A stretch of 64,000 bases of DNA from Magnolia sinica (GCF_029962835.1 NC_080581.1:20474001-20538000); one strand, 5' to 3'; shown: positions 25,501 through 40,500, numbered from the stretch's first letter. Notes: generated from the letters alone by a model not told the origin. Numbers and translations are program-made.

Positions 25501-28500
25501 TTTTCTTTGGTTTTCAAGCTGGGACGTAAGGAGGTCATTGTACTCGTCAACAATCTGCCAAAATAATTTATGAGATTGAATGGAACATTAAACCCAAAAA
25601 AAAGGGGGTAAGAAAAAAACATTAGAAGGAATTTTAAAAATTTCTGATTGTTATGGAATTCACATTCCGGAGCCTTTTGTTAAAATGTTTTCATTTTAAC
25701 TACCTCATTAAGTTTCATGCTAATGGTAGTCGGATTAAGTGAGATATTTTTCTTAAATGACAAAACTGGCCTTTCCTCTCAGAAAAAGAAAACTATTAAT
25801 AAAAGAAACCTTTTCGTAAGGGACTGCACTAACCTGACTATGCATGATCACGTGAAGGGTGGGCCTACAACTAACTGAGCAACACAGGGGTAGAATGTGC
25901 ATCAGATCCAGCCCATCCATCAGGTGTGCTGCCACATGTTCACCCTGGATCCAAAAAATAAATCTAACCCAAGACTTCGGTGGGCCACACCATAGGGAAC
26001 CATTTACAACAATGGCTAAAAACTCTAAATTCATGTGGTGTGTCCCACACAAGGCTTTGAATGTCCACATATTTGGGAATCTGATCATCCTGGTATGGCA
26101 TGTCGGATGAGTAGATTGGATAGCATACACACCACAGTGGACCCCACACACAATTTGGATGGTTTTAATGGTGGGACTGCCCATCTCAACTGCCCTGCAT
26201 TGTGTAGCCCACCTGAGCTTTGTTGACCTAAGTTTTGGGCCCCCGTCCAAACATAGGGTGGTGCACCTGATAGATAGGAAGGATCTTATCTACATGAAGT
26301 CATCCATCCACATCAGCAAATTGTCACACCCCCACATGGCCACGCATAGTCACACAAGCAGCGTAACTCTTGTAGGTACATGCGGCATGCTGGGCACATA
26401 TTACTATAATCCCAGAAGCTCTATGGGGCCCACTGTTATATCCATGTGGCATCCACTCCAATCTGTTTTGCCAACTCATTTTAGGATGTAAGCCAAAAAA
26501 CGAGGCAGATTCAAAACACAAGTGGGCCATTTCACTGGAAATAGTGAGGATTGGCCACCCACCATTGAAACCTTTGTGGGGGCTACAGTGATGTTTATAT
26601 GCCATCTAAACCGTTCATTAGATTATTACCACTAGAAGGAATGGAAAACACAAATGTCACCCTGATGCAAAACTTCACTAGCTCCCAAGAAGGTTCCAGT
26701 GATAGGCGTTCAATCCCCACTGTTTTTCGTGGCATGGCCCACAAGTTTTGAATGTGTCATTTTTTGGATCATGTAATAACATGTGCTTGAAAAACTGATG
26801 GTCAGAGTGGACGACACACCTGTAGGCAAGGTTACAGGAAAATCGCATCCAAGCATGGTTCTGTAGTTTTTTGCAGCATCTATTACAGGGAGTTGTTGCA
26901 TAGATCTATGGGGACCACTGAGATGTTGATGCGGACATTAGTGGTGCACCCTTTAGAGTGTACCAGAGGAGGAAGCGTCACCGACAGATTACCGGAGCAG
27001 AGGAGTCGATGTGGATGGACGTTGGGTCCATCGGACCCATTTTCTAACGTGTTACAAGTGCATGAGCGGTATGACCATACCCTGACCATAGATCCATAGG
27101 TCGGATTTCACACTCTACCACACGGGTGTTTTAGTTTTAGGCGTTTTTGTTCTTTTTCTTGTTTCAGGGCTTTATTACACTTTCTTTATTTTTTCATATT
27201 TTTGTTATTTTTCTTGTTTTCAGGGGCTTTAGTGCACTTTTACTTTTTTCATAGCTTATATATACGTTATGAGAAACCATATTTTCATTATTATTGAATG
27301 AATATAAATTTGTATCTTTTCTTCCTCTTTATTCAAGAGATTAGAGTTTCAGGATTGACCCTTGGGTGTTGAGGATTCCACCCCCGATTTCAGGTTTCTT
27401 TCTTTCTAGATCTTCGAGGTACAGGAAAATGTAAGAATCATCCTCCTCCTTTTCTATTGACGACAAAAGGACGTGTACTTTCTTCATCTCGAACCCTTCA
27501 TTCTTCACCCCTTTCGTTCCTCTCTAGAAATCTCCTTTCTAGTTTGAATGGAAAAGATGGATGGTTAGTCAGTAGAATCAGATCCAAACTTGATTGTGGA
27601 TTGACTTATGCTAGATCTAAGATATCCTCATATCCCTAGGTCCTCTCTTTTTACCGTTAACACGATTTTATGCTAAGGGGCATGATCCTGATGGAATAAC
27701 TTCATCTTTGTGTTGAAATTTACCTAATCTCTTTGATTGGAAACGGTTAGTTGATTCGTGTATTTATTTGAACGCTCTTTAACCTGATTATACATGCATA
27801 TAGGATTAGGTCATCATATGTCCCTGCATCAGATGTCCATGTAAAACCTGATCTTTCCCTAACTTTCAGTAGATCATGTTAAGATGAGATCCCAAAAATT
27901 AGGCCAACCCAAGACCCAAGTGGCCCACACCACATCATTGAAATCTTCCTTGGGCTAACCATGATATTTATATGCCATCCATCCCGTTCATAAGGTGATT
28001 CCTACTAGGATGAAGGGAAAACACAAATATCAGACAAGTCGAAAACTTCTACGGGTCCCAATAAGTTTTCAATGGTGGGTGTTCCATTCACACTATTTCT
28101 TGTGGTGTGGCCCACTTTCATGAGTTCCACCCCATCCATTGGTAACCTAGCCCATGGTTCACTATGACTGCAACACTCGGGCAGATTTAACACTCAGGTG
28201 GGCCACCCCATAGGGAATGGTGTAAAATTATAAATAAAACCACTAAATTCACATGGTATGGCCCACTTGAATTTTGAAATAGGGTATTATTTTGGAGAAT
28301 TCTTTCATCCTAATGAGAAAGGTCAGATGAATCGATTACGTGGCAAACATCACAGCGAGCCATACACAAAACTAATGGTGAACTTGCAAATTCCAATTGT
28401 TTCTCACGGTTTGGCCCACCGGAGTCTTGAATCATCATTGTATTTGGGTTCTACGGTAAACTCGAGGCAACTTATTGATGGATGGAGTGGATTTCATGAA

Positions 28501-31500
28501 AGGTCCATCCACTTCGTGCAGTTGGCGGGTAGGCACACCACCTATACCTCACTAGATGCTTGAAGAGATGTATGGAGCATCAACAACTCCAAATAGAGCG
28601 TGAGGTGTAGCCGTGTAGGAGAGAAGGGCGGTTTTTTTGTTATCACTTATTAGATACTTTGTTAGAGTATGACGGTTGGTACACAAGCGCAATCATAATT
28701 TATACATGTGGCACACTCAAACCAAAACCGACTAAATTGTGGAGATCATTTTACTTGAGCCAAAATTCCAAAATTAAAATCAATTGAATAGTACTAATCT
28801 TTATTTATTTTTGCTGGTTTATTGAAAGGACATTTTCGTAAAAAATTATCCACTTAAGCAACCATCGTTAGCAAAAACTAATGGAAGGTAGCTTAATGAA
28901 ACTTAGTTTACTTGATGACGTAGTTAATGAAAACATGTAAGACAAGCTACCGGAATGTAAATTCTATAACAACTAGGGAGTATTTTATAAAATTCCCAAA
29001 AAAATAATACTCACAGCTTCAACTTTACTGTTGAAGAGTGCCTCACTGATTCCAGAATCTGCACTACATTCACAACTTCCACATCCATCATTCGCATGAA
29101 TACAGTGGAAATTTAGCTCAACCAACTTCCCATCAGTTTTAGACTGAATTAGCCGGTGAACATAATTATCTCCAACATAATCCCAGACCCGCTGAGTTTC
29201 CAGTTCAAGAGAATAGCAGTGCTGTGTTTCTTTCCAATGTCTGATAGCATGACCTTCCTTATACCTGTTAACCAACTATTTTTAAAATACTTGATAATGT
29301 GCAATATATACAAGATCTCCACAAATAATCCATTGATAAAAAAAAATAAAATTATGCTTCAAATATTATAGCTTCTATCATAGTTTGCCAACCTTCTGGG
29401 TTAACCCGTGACTTGGATGAGTCAACTTGCTCCAGTCGCCAACTGGGTGACTGGGTGAAGTTGTACCCAGATCCATTTGACTAGGGGCTGACTTGCCTGG
29501 TCACGAATGAGTCCTAGACCCACTGGTAGGGCTGTCGATGGGCCAGCCTTGGGCCAGGCAAAATCAAAATTTTGAATAGGCCTGGCCCAAACAGTTCAAA
29601 ATCCGGGCCGAAGCTGACCCCAGGCCTGGCCTGTCGACATCCCTACCCACTGGGGTAGGAAGGACTCACACAAGTCAAAATTCAAAAGAAAAGGGAAAAA
29701 AAAATTGGAAGCTGGAAAGTTGAATGGCTACTAGAAATCGATATTAAAGGAGCACTTGATATGCAGGCACACAGACATACCACACATGCATACACTAACT
29801 CAAAGTGACCGACTAAACTTTGGAAGTCGCCGTCGTTAAGTTAGTCCCATGATATAATTGGTTGGACAGTTCTAACTGCCGATTCTTGGACACTTGTTTG
29901 TTGAAATAGGACCATTGGATAAGTTTCATTTTTAACCTTTAATAAGTGTCCACCTATTTGATGGCCACATAGTCTAATTATTGTAATTTATTATCCACGA
30001 TATACGTAAGCCTGGAACAATAATTTGAACAGTTTAATGAATTTATGTTATGTATGCATTTTCTATGTAATTTTGAAGAGTGCCTACATATCATCCACCA
30101 CACTCTACCACAGTATCAAAGTTTTTCTCAATTGGAAAACATGAAAGTGGGAAAAGAGATTTCCTAGTTCCACGCGCATGTAGATCATACAGATCCACAT
30201 GCGGGCATCAGTGCAAAGAACTTTCATAAGGTTGGAAATTATGCTTAAAATCTTCTTCCCAGAAAATCATGCAGTTTCACTTTTCAAGAGGGCCACAACG
30301 TAAGAGCAATTTTGATGGTTGATTTGTTTTTTCTTCTTTGTAGCCATTTATTTGTTTTGACATTGTGTGGCCACCTGACCATGCCGGGCGATCTAGACAG
30401 TGTAGCTCACTCGATGGAAAAGCTCCGATCTCACACATGTACCACATTATGACAAATGCACCTGCATGTAGATGTGTAAGGCTCCCACATGTGTATGGAA
30501 CTAGCAAACCTCAATGAAAGTAAGCCCAAATGAGTTTGGACCATTGACGCAAGTTTCTCAGGAAAACTTTGATACACTAGCAGCATGAGCTGGATAAAGG
30601 CAAGCACTTAGAAATTACTTAGAAATTGCATGTGTATCATTTAAGTAATTTTCGTTTTATGAAAGTTTACGAGTCTTATTGAGAAACTCCCCAAGTAAAA
30701 GCGAGGCGGGAAAGAATACTACCATAAAAACTAAAGACAAAACAAGGATAAAAAATAGACACCTTTCGTCACCTCTACATTGGAAGTCCATCCCAACAAA
30801 TCGAATTTGACCTTCTTGATAACCATTGTTTTGAATATCCCTAATATTATCGATAAAATCATTGATATTATTTAATATCTCTAGCTCAGCGATACTAATA
30901 ACATTGGTAGGATTAGAAATTCTAGGTATTAGCGATATATTGGTATCGTCGATGTATCAATATCACCAATGTATTGCCAATATTTTCAACTGCATGAATT
31001 CCAAGTGTCGCTTGTATCGCCAATGTGTTGGCAATATTTCGATAGTAACATAAATGTAGCGATATCGCCAAAACTCTATTTATTGAAAAAAAAAATCATT
31101 TCAATTTTCTTTTATGAGTACATGGTTGTATGATGAAATACATGTTTGCATGTGTGCATTTGTATGCATGCATGGATGGATAGATGGATGCATGGATGGT
31201 TGGTTAAATGGATGGATGGATAGATGTGTGAGTATGCATGCATGCATGGAGGGATGTGGATGGATCATGCATGTGCATGATTTTGAAAATCGGTATCGTA
31301 TCGGCCAATACGGGCATATCATATCCATATCGGCTTAATACGATACATGATACGGGGTTGTATCGGCCCGTATCGGAATCGGTTGGACCGTATCGGGCTG
31401 TATCGGTGCCGATACAAGGCTGATACACCCATAAACCCCCAAATTTGATTTGATTTTATTTTTTCAAAAATCCATTCATGTCTCCTCTTCTTCTTTTCGT

Positions 31501-34500
31501 TTAAACCATGGAAGAATCTTAAAAACTCATTTTAGGCTAGATCTAGACCTATTTTGGGATCAAAACAAATGATTTGAATAGGATTCAACAAATTGAAGCG
31601 AAGTGGACTGTTATGGGAAAAATCAGAAAGAATGGTAAACCTTCACTTTCTTTTTTATATTTTCATCTTCTTTTTGTTGTATTTCCAATGTAATGGGCAA
31701 GTTCACCAAATCATGTTTAATTTATGTTCAATTAGAGCCTATTTAGTTTACCTTAAAGAAGTCAAATCGACTGATAACATTCTCATCAAAGGATGGTCCG
31801 ATACACCATTGAATACATGGTCAAAACACACACACACACACACACACACGAAAAAAAGAAGAAGAAGATTTGTGGATTTCTCAGTTTTTCCTATTTTTCT
31901 GATATTTTTTCATATATTTTTTTTAATTAAAAAAATCAGGCCGATATGGACCAGATTCTGATACGTGATGCCGTATCGTATCATTTTTCCATGGGGCCGA
32001 TACGGTGGCCGATACGGTGGCCGATACCATCATTTAGAACCATGTGCATGTGTGTGTATATGTCTTTGTCATTGTATGCATGTATGCATCCATGGGTGGT
32101 TGGATGAATGGATCATGAATGTGTGTTTATGTAGATAGGTGCAATGCATGGATGGATGGACCTATGGATCTGCTATTTTCCTTATGTTTCCCCGAGTCAA
32201 CGATACATGCTTTTAGGCCCCCATTAAAGGGAAACTTATTATTTAATTCCTAAATATGCACCTTTTGCACTATTATTTGATTCATAAATATGTAAATATG
32301 TGTATTTTAGCGTCTCCTAAAGTGTCATTGAAAATTTCCATGATTTTCCCCATGTTTCTCTAATGTTTCCCTAAGTTAGCATTACATACTTTTAGACCTT
32401 CATTAAAGAGAAACGTATTTTGTATGCATCTTTTTTGCACTTATTTAATTCCAAAATATGCAAATGTGTATTTTAGCATCTCCTTAAGTTTCATTGAGAA
32501 ATTCCACCATTTTCCCCGTGTTTCCCCAATGTTTCCCTCAGTCAACAATACATTTCTGGGTATCGGTGATATTGATACATGTTCAGCGATACATGTAATG
32601 ATACTAATACTACGAACACTACTGACAACCTCTTCCATGGAGGCACTCCTATTTCGGAAGCAACGGTCGTTCCTTCCCCCCAAATTCCCAAAGTACAACC
32701 ATACTGAAAGGCTGCCACACCGCTTGACCTCCTCTGCTATACCCTCCCTATGCCAGGCCTACAAAAGATCTTCCACCGACTTCGGCATCACCCACACAAC
32801 ATTGAGAATATCGAGAAAGCAATCCCACACCTTTCGAGCGAAGGAGCAATGGATGAAGAAATGATCAATAGATTTCGAATCACTCAAACACTGGGGAGGA
32901 TAATAGATCTCTTTTGAAGATAGTTAGTCTCATTCAAGTAAAATCAAATTAAACTGTCCAGAGTAGAAATAGTTTAGATGTATTGAGAACAAAAAAAAAT
33001 CACTGAATTTGATTTTCTGACTACATAATTGGTGGACATTTATTGGACGGTCAAAAATGAAAAATATCCAATGGTCCTGTTTCAACAAACAAGGACCCAC
33101 CAATTTTTGGGGCCTGTTACTTGGAAACCACAGGTTCCACAAGTTGGTTGGTTTATGTCAAGTACACAATTTCTAAGTGCTTGCATATCAGGCGTCATTC
33201 ACTGCCTGAGTATCATTAGGTCCCCAATTTTCTAAGAAGAAACATGTACAACAAAAAGTTGTGAGGCTCACTGTGATATTTGTGGGACATCCACTCAGTC
33301 CATCAATTTTCCAGCTTATGTTTGGATGTCAGAGTAAAAATCAGAAGATCCAAAGCTCAAGTGGGCTACACCACAGGAAATTGTGGGGCTGGGCCACTCA
33401 CCATTGAAACCTTCTTGAGGCCCATCAAAGTTTTGGATCAGGCTGATCTTTACATTTTCCCATCATCTTGGTGGGACTCACCTTATGAACGGGTGTGATG
33501 GCATATTTGACATTGTGGTGGGCCCTAGGTGTGGGCATCCCCATTCCACAATTTCATGTGGTGTGGCCACTAATGTTTAGGATCTGCCGAATGTTTGGGC
33601 TCAAGTCCCATAATGATCTGGCGCCACACAACAAATCGATGGAGTCTATGTCGAACAAATGTAAATTTAATTTTCTATATATTTATATAATTTGTTAATA
33701 AATATATAAATCTATACTTTAAATTTAATTTCTTGACCTGCCTGGTTGACCCGCTGAGCCCCAAGTTGACCCAACCTGGTGGCAGTCTGAGGTTGGAAAA
33801 CTATGGCTTCTATATCATATTGGTTTGACTCTTATAAGGGGGGCAAATTTTGACATACCTTCCACACCCAACGAAACCACAGATAACACAAATCCAGAGA
33901 TTTTCAGAGGATTCACAGATAGAACATGTTGACTTTTCAGGCTGTTGCTGGCAATATCGGCAGACCTGAAATGGAATACAGAAATCAAGTTACAACACTT
34001 AAATTACCAAAATGTGCTATTGGTACACCTTCACCAATAACTGGCATTTTATGCTCACTTAGAAATTTCAAAAATATGTGTGGCCTTGGCCAGCAAATCT
34101 TTCTTTGGCTTTGGCAAGTTGATGCATTTGAGTATTTTGATTTTTCAGAGAGAGAAAAAAAAAACATGTGCGAAAAGATCAGAAAACGAAATAGATTGAA
34201 TAACAAATTTATATTCTCTAAATAACAGCAAAAAAAGAAGGCCAAAGTTAGGAATTGCTTACTGGACAAGACGAATCTGTCCATTTTGAAATACAAGAAC
34301 AATGGAAAGAATGATTGCAAATTGTTGTGAGAATCCCACTAATGTCTTGGTCCAGTCTCTCTGTAAAATAATAGTAATAATAATAATAATCAGAAGAATT
34401 AAATGCAAATGGCTCACATGAAAAATTCTAGCAGTCATCCCACAGAAGAATTCCCATACTCTTTTGGAGACAAACTTACCATGCATGGTTTTTTTGTGCC

Positions 34501-37500
34501 CGCGCCTGCACGCTCATGTGTGCGTGCACACGGGCGTGTGATTGGCTACCATACATGTAATTAAATAAAAAATAAAAAAATCAAGCTACTTATTATTATG
34601 GAGATGTGCAGAGAAAAGAAAGCATGAGCAAAATAAGCAAATTCAAAGAAGAAAATAAAAAACTAACAAGATGTACAGTGCACTCTCAAATCAATAGAAG
34701 TTAACTTTTGGCGAGTTAAACCTTCTTCCACTAAAAGACGGAACAAAATAAAACAAAAGGTAACCAAAACTGGAAAGAGGCCAGGTAAACAAGTTTGCAC
34801 AAGATCAAGGGGTCATAATTCCTCATCATTAAACCATGAAAACCTTTACCAGTTAAGTGTCTAGTCAAGACACAAGGAGGTGTGAGGCACAAACCCCATC
34901 TTTAGAGATGAAGTTCGAAATAACACTCGATGCTAGAAGGAATAAACAGCTTGTTGTTTTTCTCACACAGCTACCTGACACTGTTAAAGCCACCGGCCAA
35001 TGGCCACACACAGTGGTCCACTATAAGAACCTCTTACACTTCCAGATGCATAAGGGTCAGGTCAAGTCCGGTCCAGTCGAGAGGAGCTCTGGACCTTACC
35101 TACTTAATCATGTGCGGTTTTCCACCTATAACTAACGCATTAGAATCTAGATTAGGTTGAAGTCAAAATGAGATCAAGTCTCGTTTGGGCTTGGTGTAAA
35201 GGGATTGACACAGATAGATTAAGATTTATGATACAGGACACATGATTTAATGCTAGCATGCAACGTGAAGATTATGAAAGAGCCTATAAAGTAATTCAAT
35301 TAACAAAAGATGCTAATCCACCAAGCAATTAAGAGTAAACAATAGGCAATAAAATCTAATTTAACTTAAATCACATGCTTGCATGCTAAGGAATCACATA
35401 AATCAATTAAAACTAGGCCCGATGGAAGGATAAAACTTCTAATTTAGCATAGGCAAGTTCCACACTCAAGAGATGGATTTTTAGGTTTTATGATTAGGGT
35501 TAGGAAGAGAAAAATCAGAAAATTGGAAAATTAGGGTTCATGGGAATTGAGAATTTTAGAATTAGGGTTTTTAGAAATTGGGAATCTAGGGTTTAGGGTA
35601 GGGTTATAGATCGAAAATCAAGGGGGATTTATAGGGGAAGCAATGAGAAATCAAAGGATTGAGCAGTTGTCCATGCGGTTAGCCTAGGGGCTCATACGTG
35701 TGGGTTGTTGGCTAGGTTTTTTGGGTCTTCAATGGTTGATTTCGGTTGGGGTTGAAGTTGGATGATGAGAAGTTAAAGAAAAATATGATTTGGATGGTCT
35801 TGACTAGGAAGGGAAGAAAAGAGATGAAGTTTTTGGAAAAATACATCTTTTGGATAGAAAGGAAGAGAGAAGGAAGATGATAGATGGAAACCTTGCACCT
35901 CCGTTGAATGGGGAATGGAATCACACCACACCACACCCAAGCTCCAAATCACATGAAGTATTCTTTAAATCGCATGAAGAAAAGAAAACACAAAGTTTTT
36001 TTTTCTTCAAAATAATGGCATTAGGGCTTCACACACCCATCTCTCTCTTTTATAGTCTCAAAAAAGACCTTTTACAAAAAGACACTCTCAGATAAGATTC
36101 TCAATATAAAGACGTTTAATAAATTAAAAGTTCCTAACTCCATAATCTCGACACAAATATAAGGTATACCAAAAATAATTAAGCCTGTAGACAATCTAAA
36201 CAGCTAAACTATTTCGTGGCCCATGTGGTCCATGATCAAGATGTTCGCTGATAATGATCCAATGGTCCGATCATCGTGTCCACCCAATCCAACGGTCTGA
36301 TGTGTCTATGAAGCTCCTATATGCAGCCCACATGCACCTTCCTAGTGTGGGGTCTTCAAAGATGCGTGAACACGCACGTGGGGTCTTCAACATAGCTAGG
36401 AATCTGAATTGGGCCAAGTGGGCCCCATGTAATGGCCGTCTAACCATAAGGAGACTGGCTCAACCCTCCTCCTCTGGTATGGTGCTCGGATGTCCTCATC
36501 AGTTTATACAGGCCTGATGATGAAACCAAATGATCTCACACATTGTCCGATTAAAGAACAACCCAATTAGATTGGGTATCAATCTCATATCAGGGCCATC
36601 CAACAATTGTCATCAGTGATTTGGATTATTCCACTGTCCGGACTGGACCACTTTGAGGTTCTAGATTAATCTGATGGACCAATTTTGTGCATTCTAGACC
36701 AAAAGAATAGTTATTTAGTAGAGTGAGTTGGAACAGTTTCATTTAGTATTTACATCATTTTTCAGGTAGGCCACATTTTGTGTAGAAAATGATGGTGGAA
36801 TAACATGAAAGTCATCCCATTTGAAAGCCTATTGGGTTAGCTTTCTAATGAGTCCAATATATCACGCAATTATGATACCATTTAGTGTGTTATGGCCATG
36901 TTACAAAAGGCCTATATGGTTTTGATAGGATTCAATGGTGTTTTGAACATTTTACATATTATTAGGATTCATTATTAGGGTTTATCTTATCAAGCTCCAA
37001 AAGGCCTCTTGGATGTGTAACTCATGATCTTGCTTGTTTATTGAGTGAAGGAAAGCATTTCTTTGGGGTTTTCCTCCTTGTGCCAATGATAGGAGGGGTT
37101 AAAATTAGTCGTATCATACTAGTCGGACAGTAGGAATTCATCCTACAACCTTCCAACTGTATCACCCGATTGATTGTAGCATGGATCCAAGGATATTAGA
37201 AGCCCATCAATTCCAGCACGAGATAGTTGTACAGTTAGGACTTACAAATTGAAAATTAATTGTCTATTCTAGCACAACTGAAAATTAGTTTAATAATCCA
37301 GACATGGAAATTAACCGCGCTGGTCTAGAGCCAGAGCCAAAACTCTCAGGATTGGGTTTGTGCCAATGGACCGGGCTCATGCCTTGGGCCTCTTAGGGCC
37401 TGTTTGGATTGGTGGAAACCAAAAAGTATATTAGGGAAAACATCACATCTAAGGGATGAAAACAGTGAAAACAGAGAGAAGCCAAAAGGTTTGCTGTATT

Positions 37501-40500
37501 TGAGACAACCCTAAGGCGTTGAATACATAAAGATTACAGTTATCTATACAAGGAAAATAATAAAATCGGAATCCTCTAGCTATGGAAATGAACTATACAA
37601 GGTATACTAGCTATACAAGGTATACAAGGTATATGGCTTGTCTAACATCCCCCCTCGAACTAATGCTGGTCATCGACAAGTAATAGTTTGCCAGCTAGAA
37701 ATGAGCGATGTGCAGAAGTGAGAGACTTGGTGAGAATGTCTACAATCTGATTATGGGATGCAACATGTGGAAGAGAAATGAGCCCAGACTGATACTTCTC
37801 TCGGATGAAGTGACAGTCAACTTCAATATGCTTCGTCCTTTCATAAAAAACCGGGTTAGAGGCAATTTGAATGGCACTGAGATCATCGACAGGAGTGGAG
37901 TAGGATTCTGTAGAGGAATGCCCAAGTCGGAAAGAAGTCCATGTAACCAGACAAGCTTACTACAAGCAACGGACATCGCCCGATACTCGGCTTCCGTACT
38001 TAATTTGGAAATAGTGGCTTGCTTCTCACATTTCCAAGAGATGAGAGAAGTGCCGAGAAAAACACAGTAGCCAGTGGTCGATCTTCGTGTGAGAGCGCAA
38101 CCAGCCGAATCAGCATCCGAATAAACACGAAGGTCCAGAGTCGCCGTGGAGGAGAAGAACAGTGATAGATCTAGAGTTCCACGTAGGTACCGTAGGATGC
38201 GCAAAACCGCAGTCATATGAAGAGTTTGAGGAGCAGAAACAAACTGACTGACGACTTGGAAAGCGTAGGCAATATCAGGGCGAGTCATTGTTAAGTAAAC
38301 CAGACTCCCAACCAAACGGCGGTGTAAGGCGGGCTGCGCAAGGAGATCACCATCGTCACGGCCATATTGAACATTAAGTTCTAAGGGAGTCTGAACTGTC
38401 TTCTAATCCGTTAATGATGCCAAGGCGAGAAGATCCTTGGTATATTTACGCTGGCTAACCAAGATCCCACGTTGAGAACGTGAAAAATTAAGCCCAAGAA
38501 TGTCAGACGGCCAAGGTCGTTCATCTTGAAGGATGATTGCAGAACTTCCTTTAAAGCCGAGATGCCAATAGCATTGCTAACAGTCAGGAGGAGGTCGTCA
38601 ACATAGACGAGAACAATGACAATTCCGCGAGCAATGGTGCACAAAAATAAGGATGGGTCATGACCACTTTGAGTAATGCCAACACCCGTAACAACATCGT
38701 GAAAGCGTTGGAACCATGCCCGAGGTGCCTGTTTGAGGCCGTATAGGGCTTTCTTTAGGCGACATACCTTATTGTCAGGGATTAAAGAGCTAGGAGGAGG
38801 TGTCAAATATACTGCTTCTTGGAGGTCTCCATGAAGAAAAATATTTTTCACATCCATCTGAGCGAGTGGCCAAGAGCGAACGGATGATATTGCCAAAAGA
38901 GTACGAACAGTTTTCATCTTGGATACGGGAGCGAATGTCTCATCATAATCAATTCCGTATTCCTATTTGTATCCCTGAGCGACAAGCCGAGCCTTGTATC
39001 GATCTAACGATCCATCAGACTTGAGCTTGACAAAATAAATCCATTTGCTACCAATCATTTGTTGGTCAATGGGTTGAGTGACAATGTCCCACGTTTGATT
39101 ATCATCCAATGCTGTAAGTTCTTCTGCCATAGCCTTCTTCCAACAATCATGAGTGGCTGCCTGAGTGTATAAAGTAAGAATAGATACAGTATCCAGATTA
39201 GCATTCATGGCAGACATAAAGCATGTTAAGCGATCAGGTTGTCGATGTACACGAGCAGAACGACGTATCGAGGTAGGTTCGGGATCTGCAATAGGTACAG
39301 TAGGTTCGGGTTGAGTAATAGGTGGTGGATCTGTACGTGGTCGACGTGAATAAAACTGCAACAGACGAGGGAGAGTACTCGAGGCAAAAGGAATGTTAGG
39401 AAAGGCGGTTAGACCAGGAGAGTTTGGAGTGTGAGGAGGATGAAGAGATGAATGCAAGGCAATATGTTCAAGAAAAATAACATTTCGTGAAACTTGAACA
39501 CGACGAGAAACAAGATCATAACATCGAAAACCCTTCCGAGTTTCTCCAAATCCCAAGTACATACATTTGACCGATTTTGAAGATTGTTACGTTCACATGA
39601 AGCCAGGTGAACATAACATACACAACCAAAAACACGAAATGTGGAATATGCAGGAGGTAAGCCGGTGAGAACAAAGTAGGGAGATTTACTGTTCAGAACT
39701 TTGGTTGGCATCCGGTTAATCAAGTAGACTAAATGTAACATTGCTTCCGCCCAGAAAGAATGAGTAACACTCATAGTGTTGGCAGTTTCAACAATATGAC
39801 GATTTTTTCGTTTAGCCACCCCGTTCTGTTGTGGAGTATCAGAACAGGTGGTATGATGAATAATCCCATGACCTTGAAGAAATGTACGAAAATCGGTTGA
39901 GAGATATTCCCCTCCTGAATCAGAGCGAAGAGTTTGAACTGGAACCCGAAATTGAGTCTCGACCATAGAGTGAAATAACTTGAATTTTTCAAAAACCCGT
40001 GACTTCGATTGCAGAAAGTAAATCCAGGTGTAACGTATGAAATCATCAATGAATATAACATAGTATCGTAACCCAGAGAGAGACGTAATTGGTGAAGGAC
40101 CCTAGACATTCGTACGCACAAGTTCAAACACAGAAGATGATTTTGTAGTACTTAGAGGAAATGGAAAACACTTACTTTTTGAAAGACAACAGGAAGAACA
40201 AGAATAATCCAAATCATTTTTATTAAGAGAAATATTCCCTAACATGCCAGAAGAAAATAACTGAATTAACCGATCGGAATGTGGATGATCCACGCGAAAG
40301 TGCCACAATTTCCACAATTTAGTTGCCGAACAAATATCTAATGAAGATGGAGAAAAGAAACAACGAGCCGGAGTGACAGATGGATCAAAGTCTAGCATGT
40401 ACAGATGACCATGCCGCCTACCCATCCCAAGTACCTTCCCCGTTGCCAGATCCTGCACAAAACAACAGTTGGGAAGAAATATGACTAAGTAGTTATTGAA

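Larger units (their letters stand above)
29379..33805. mobile_element. 4.4 kb hAT-like element filling BRIZ intron 6
   Basis: Terminal inverted repeats CATAGTTTGCCAACCT and (reverse complement of right end) CATAGTTTTCCAACCT, one mismatch in 16. They are flanked by the perfect 8-bp duplication GCTTCTAT (29371-29378 and 33806-33813), the hAT signature. Subterminal GGGTTAACCCGTGACTTGG-like motifs recur at both ends. No transposase was recognised; the interior is packed with younger insertions (29527-29645, 31280-32040) and a LINE fragment. Confidence 0.8.

Noticed and set aside
25753..26605. Overlapping 60-165 codon ORFs on both strands
   Set aside because: They lie in GGTGGGCC-type repeats within a BRIZ intron, on both strands, with no recognisable domain.
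31101..31428. Overlapping ORFs rich in Met, Cys and His
   Set aside because: Produced by the CATG/GATGG repeat tract in all frames; not genes.
30822..32620. An outer TATCG-type element enclosing the MITE at 31280
   Set aside because: The left edge (TTGTTTTGAATATCC) has no matching right edge; the right side runs into a LINE fragment. Cannot be bounded.
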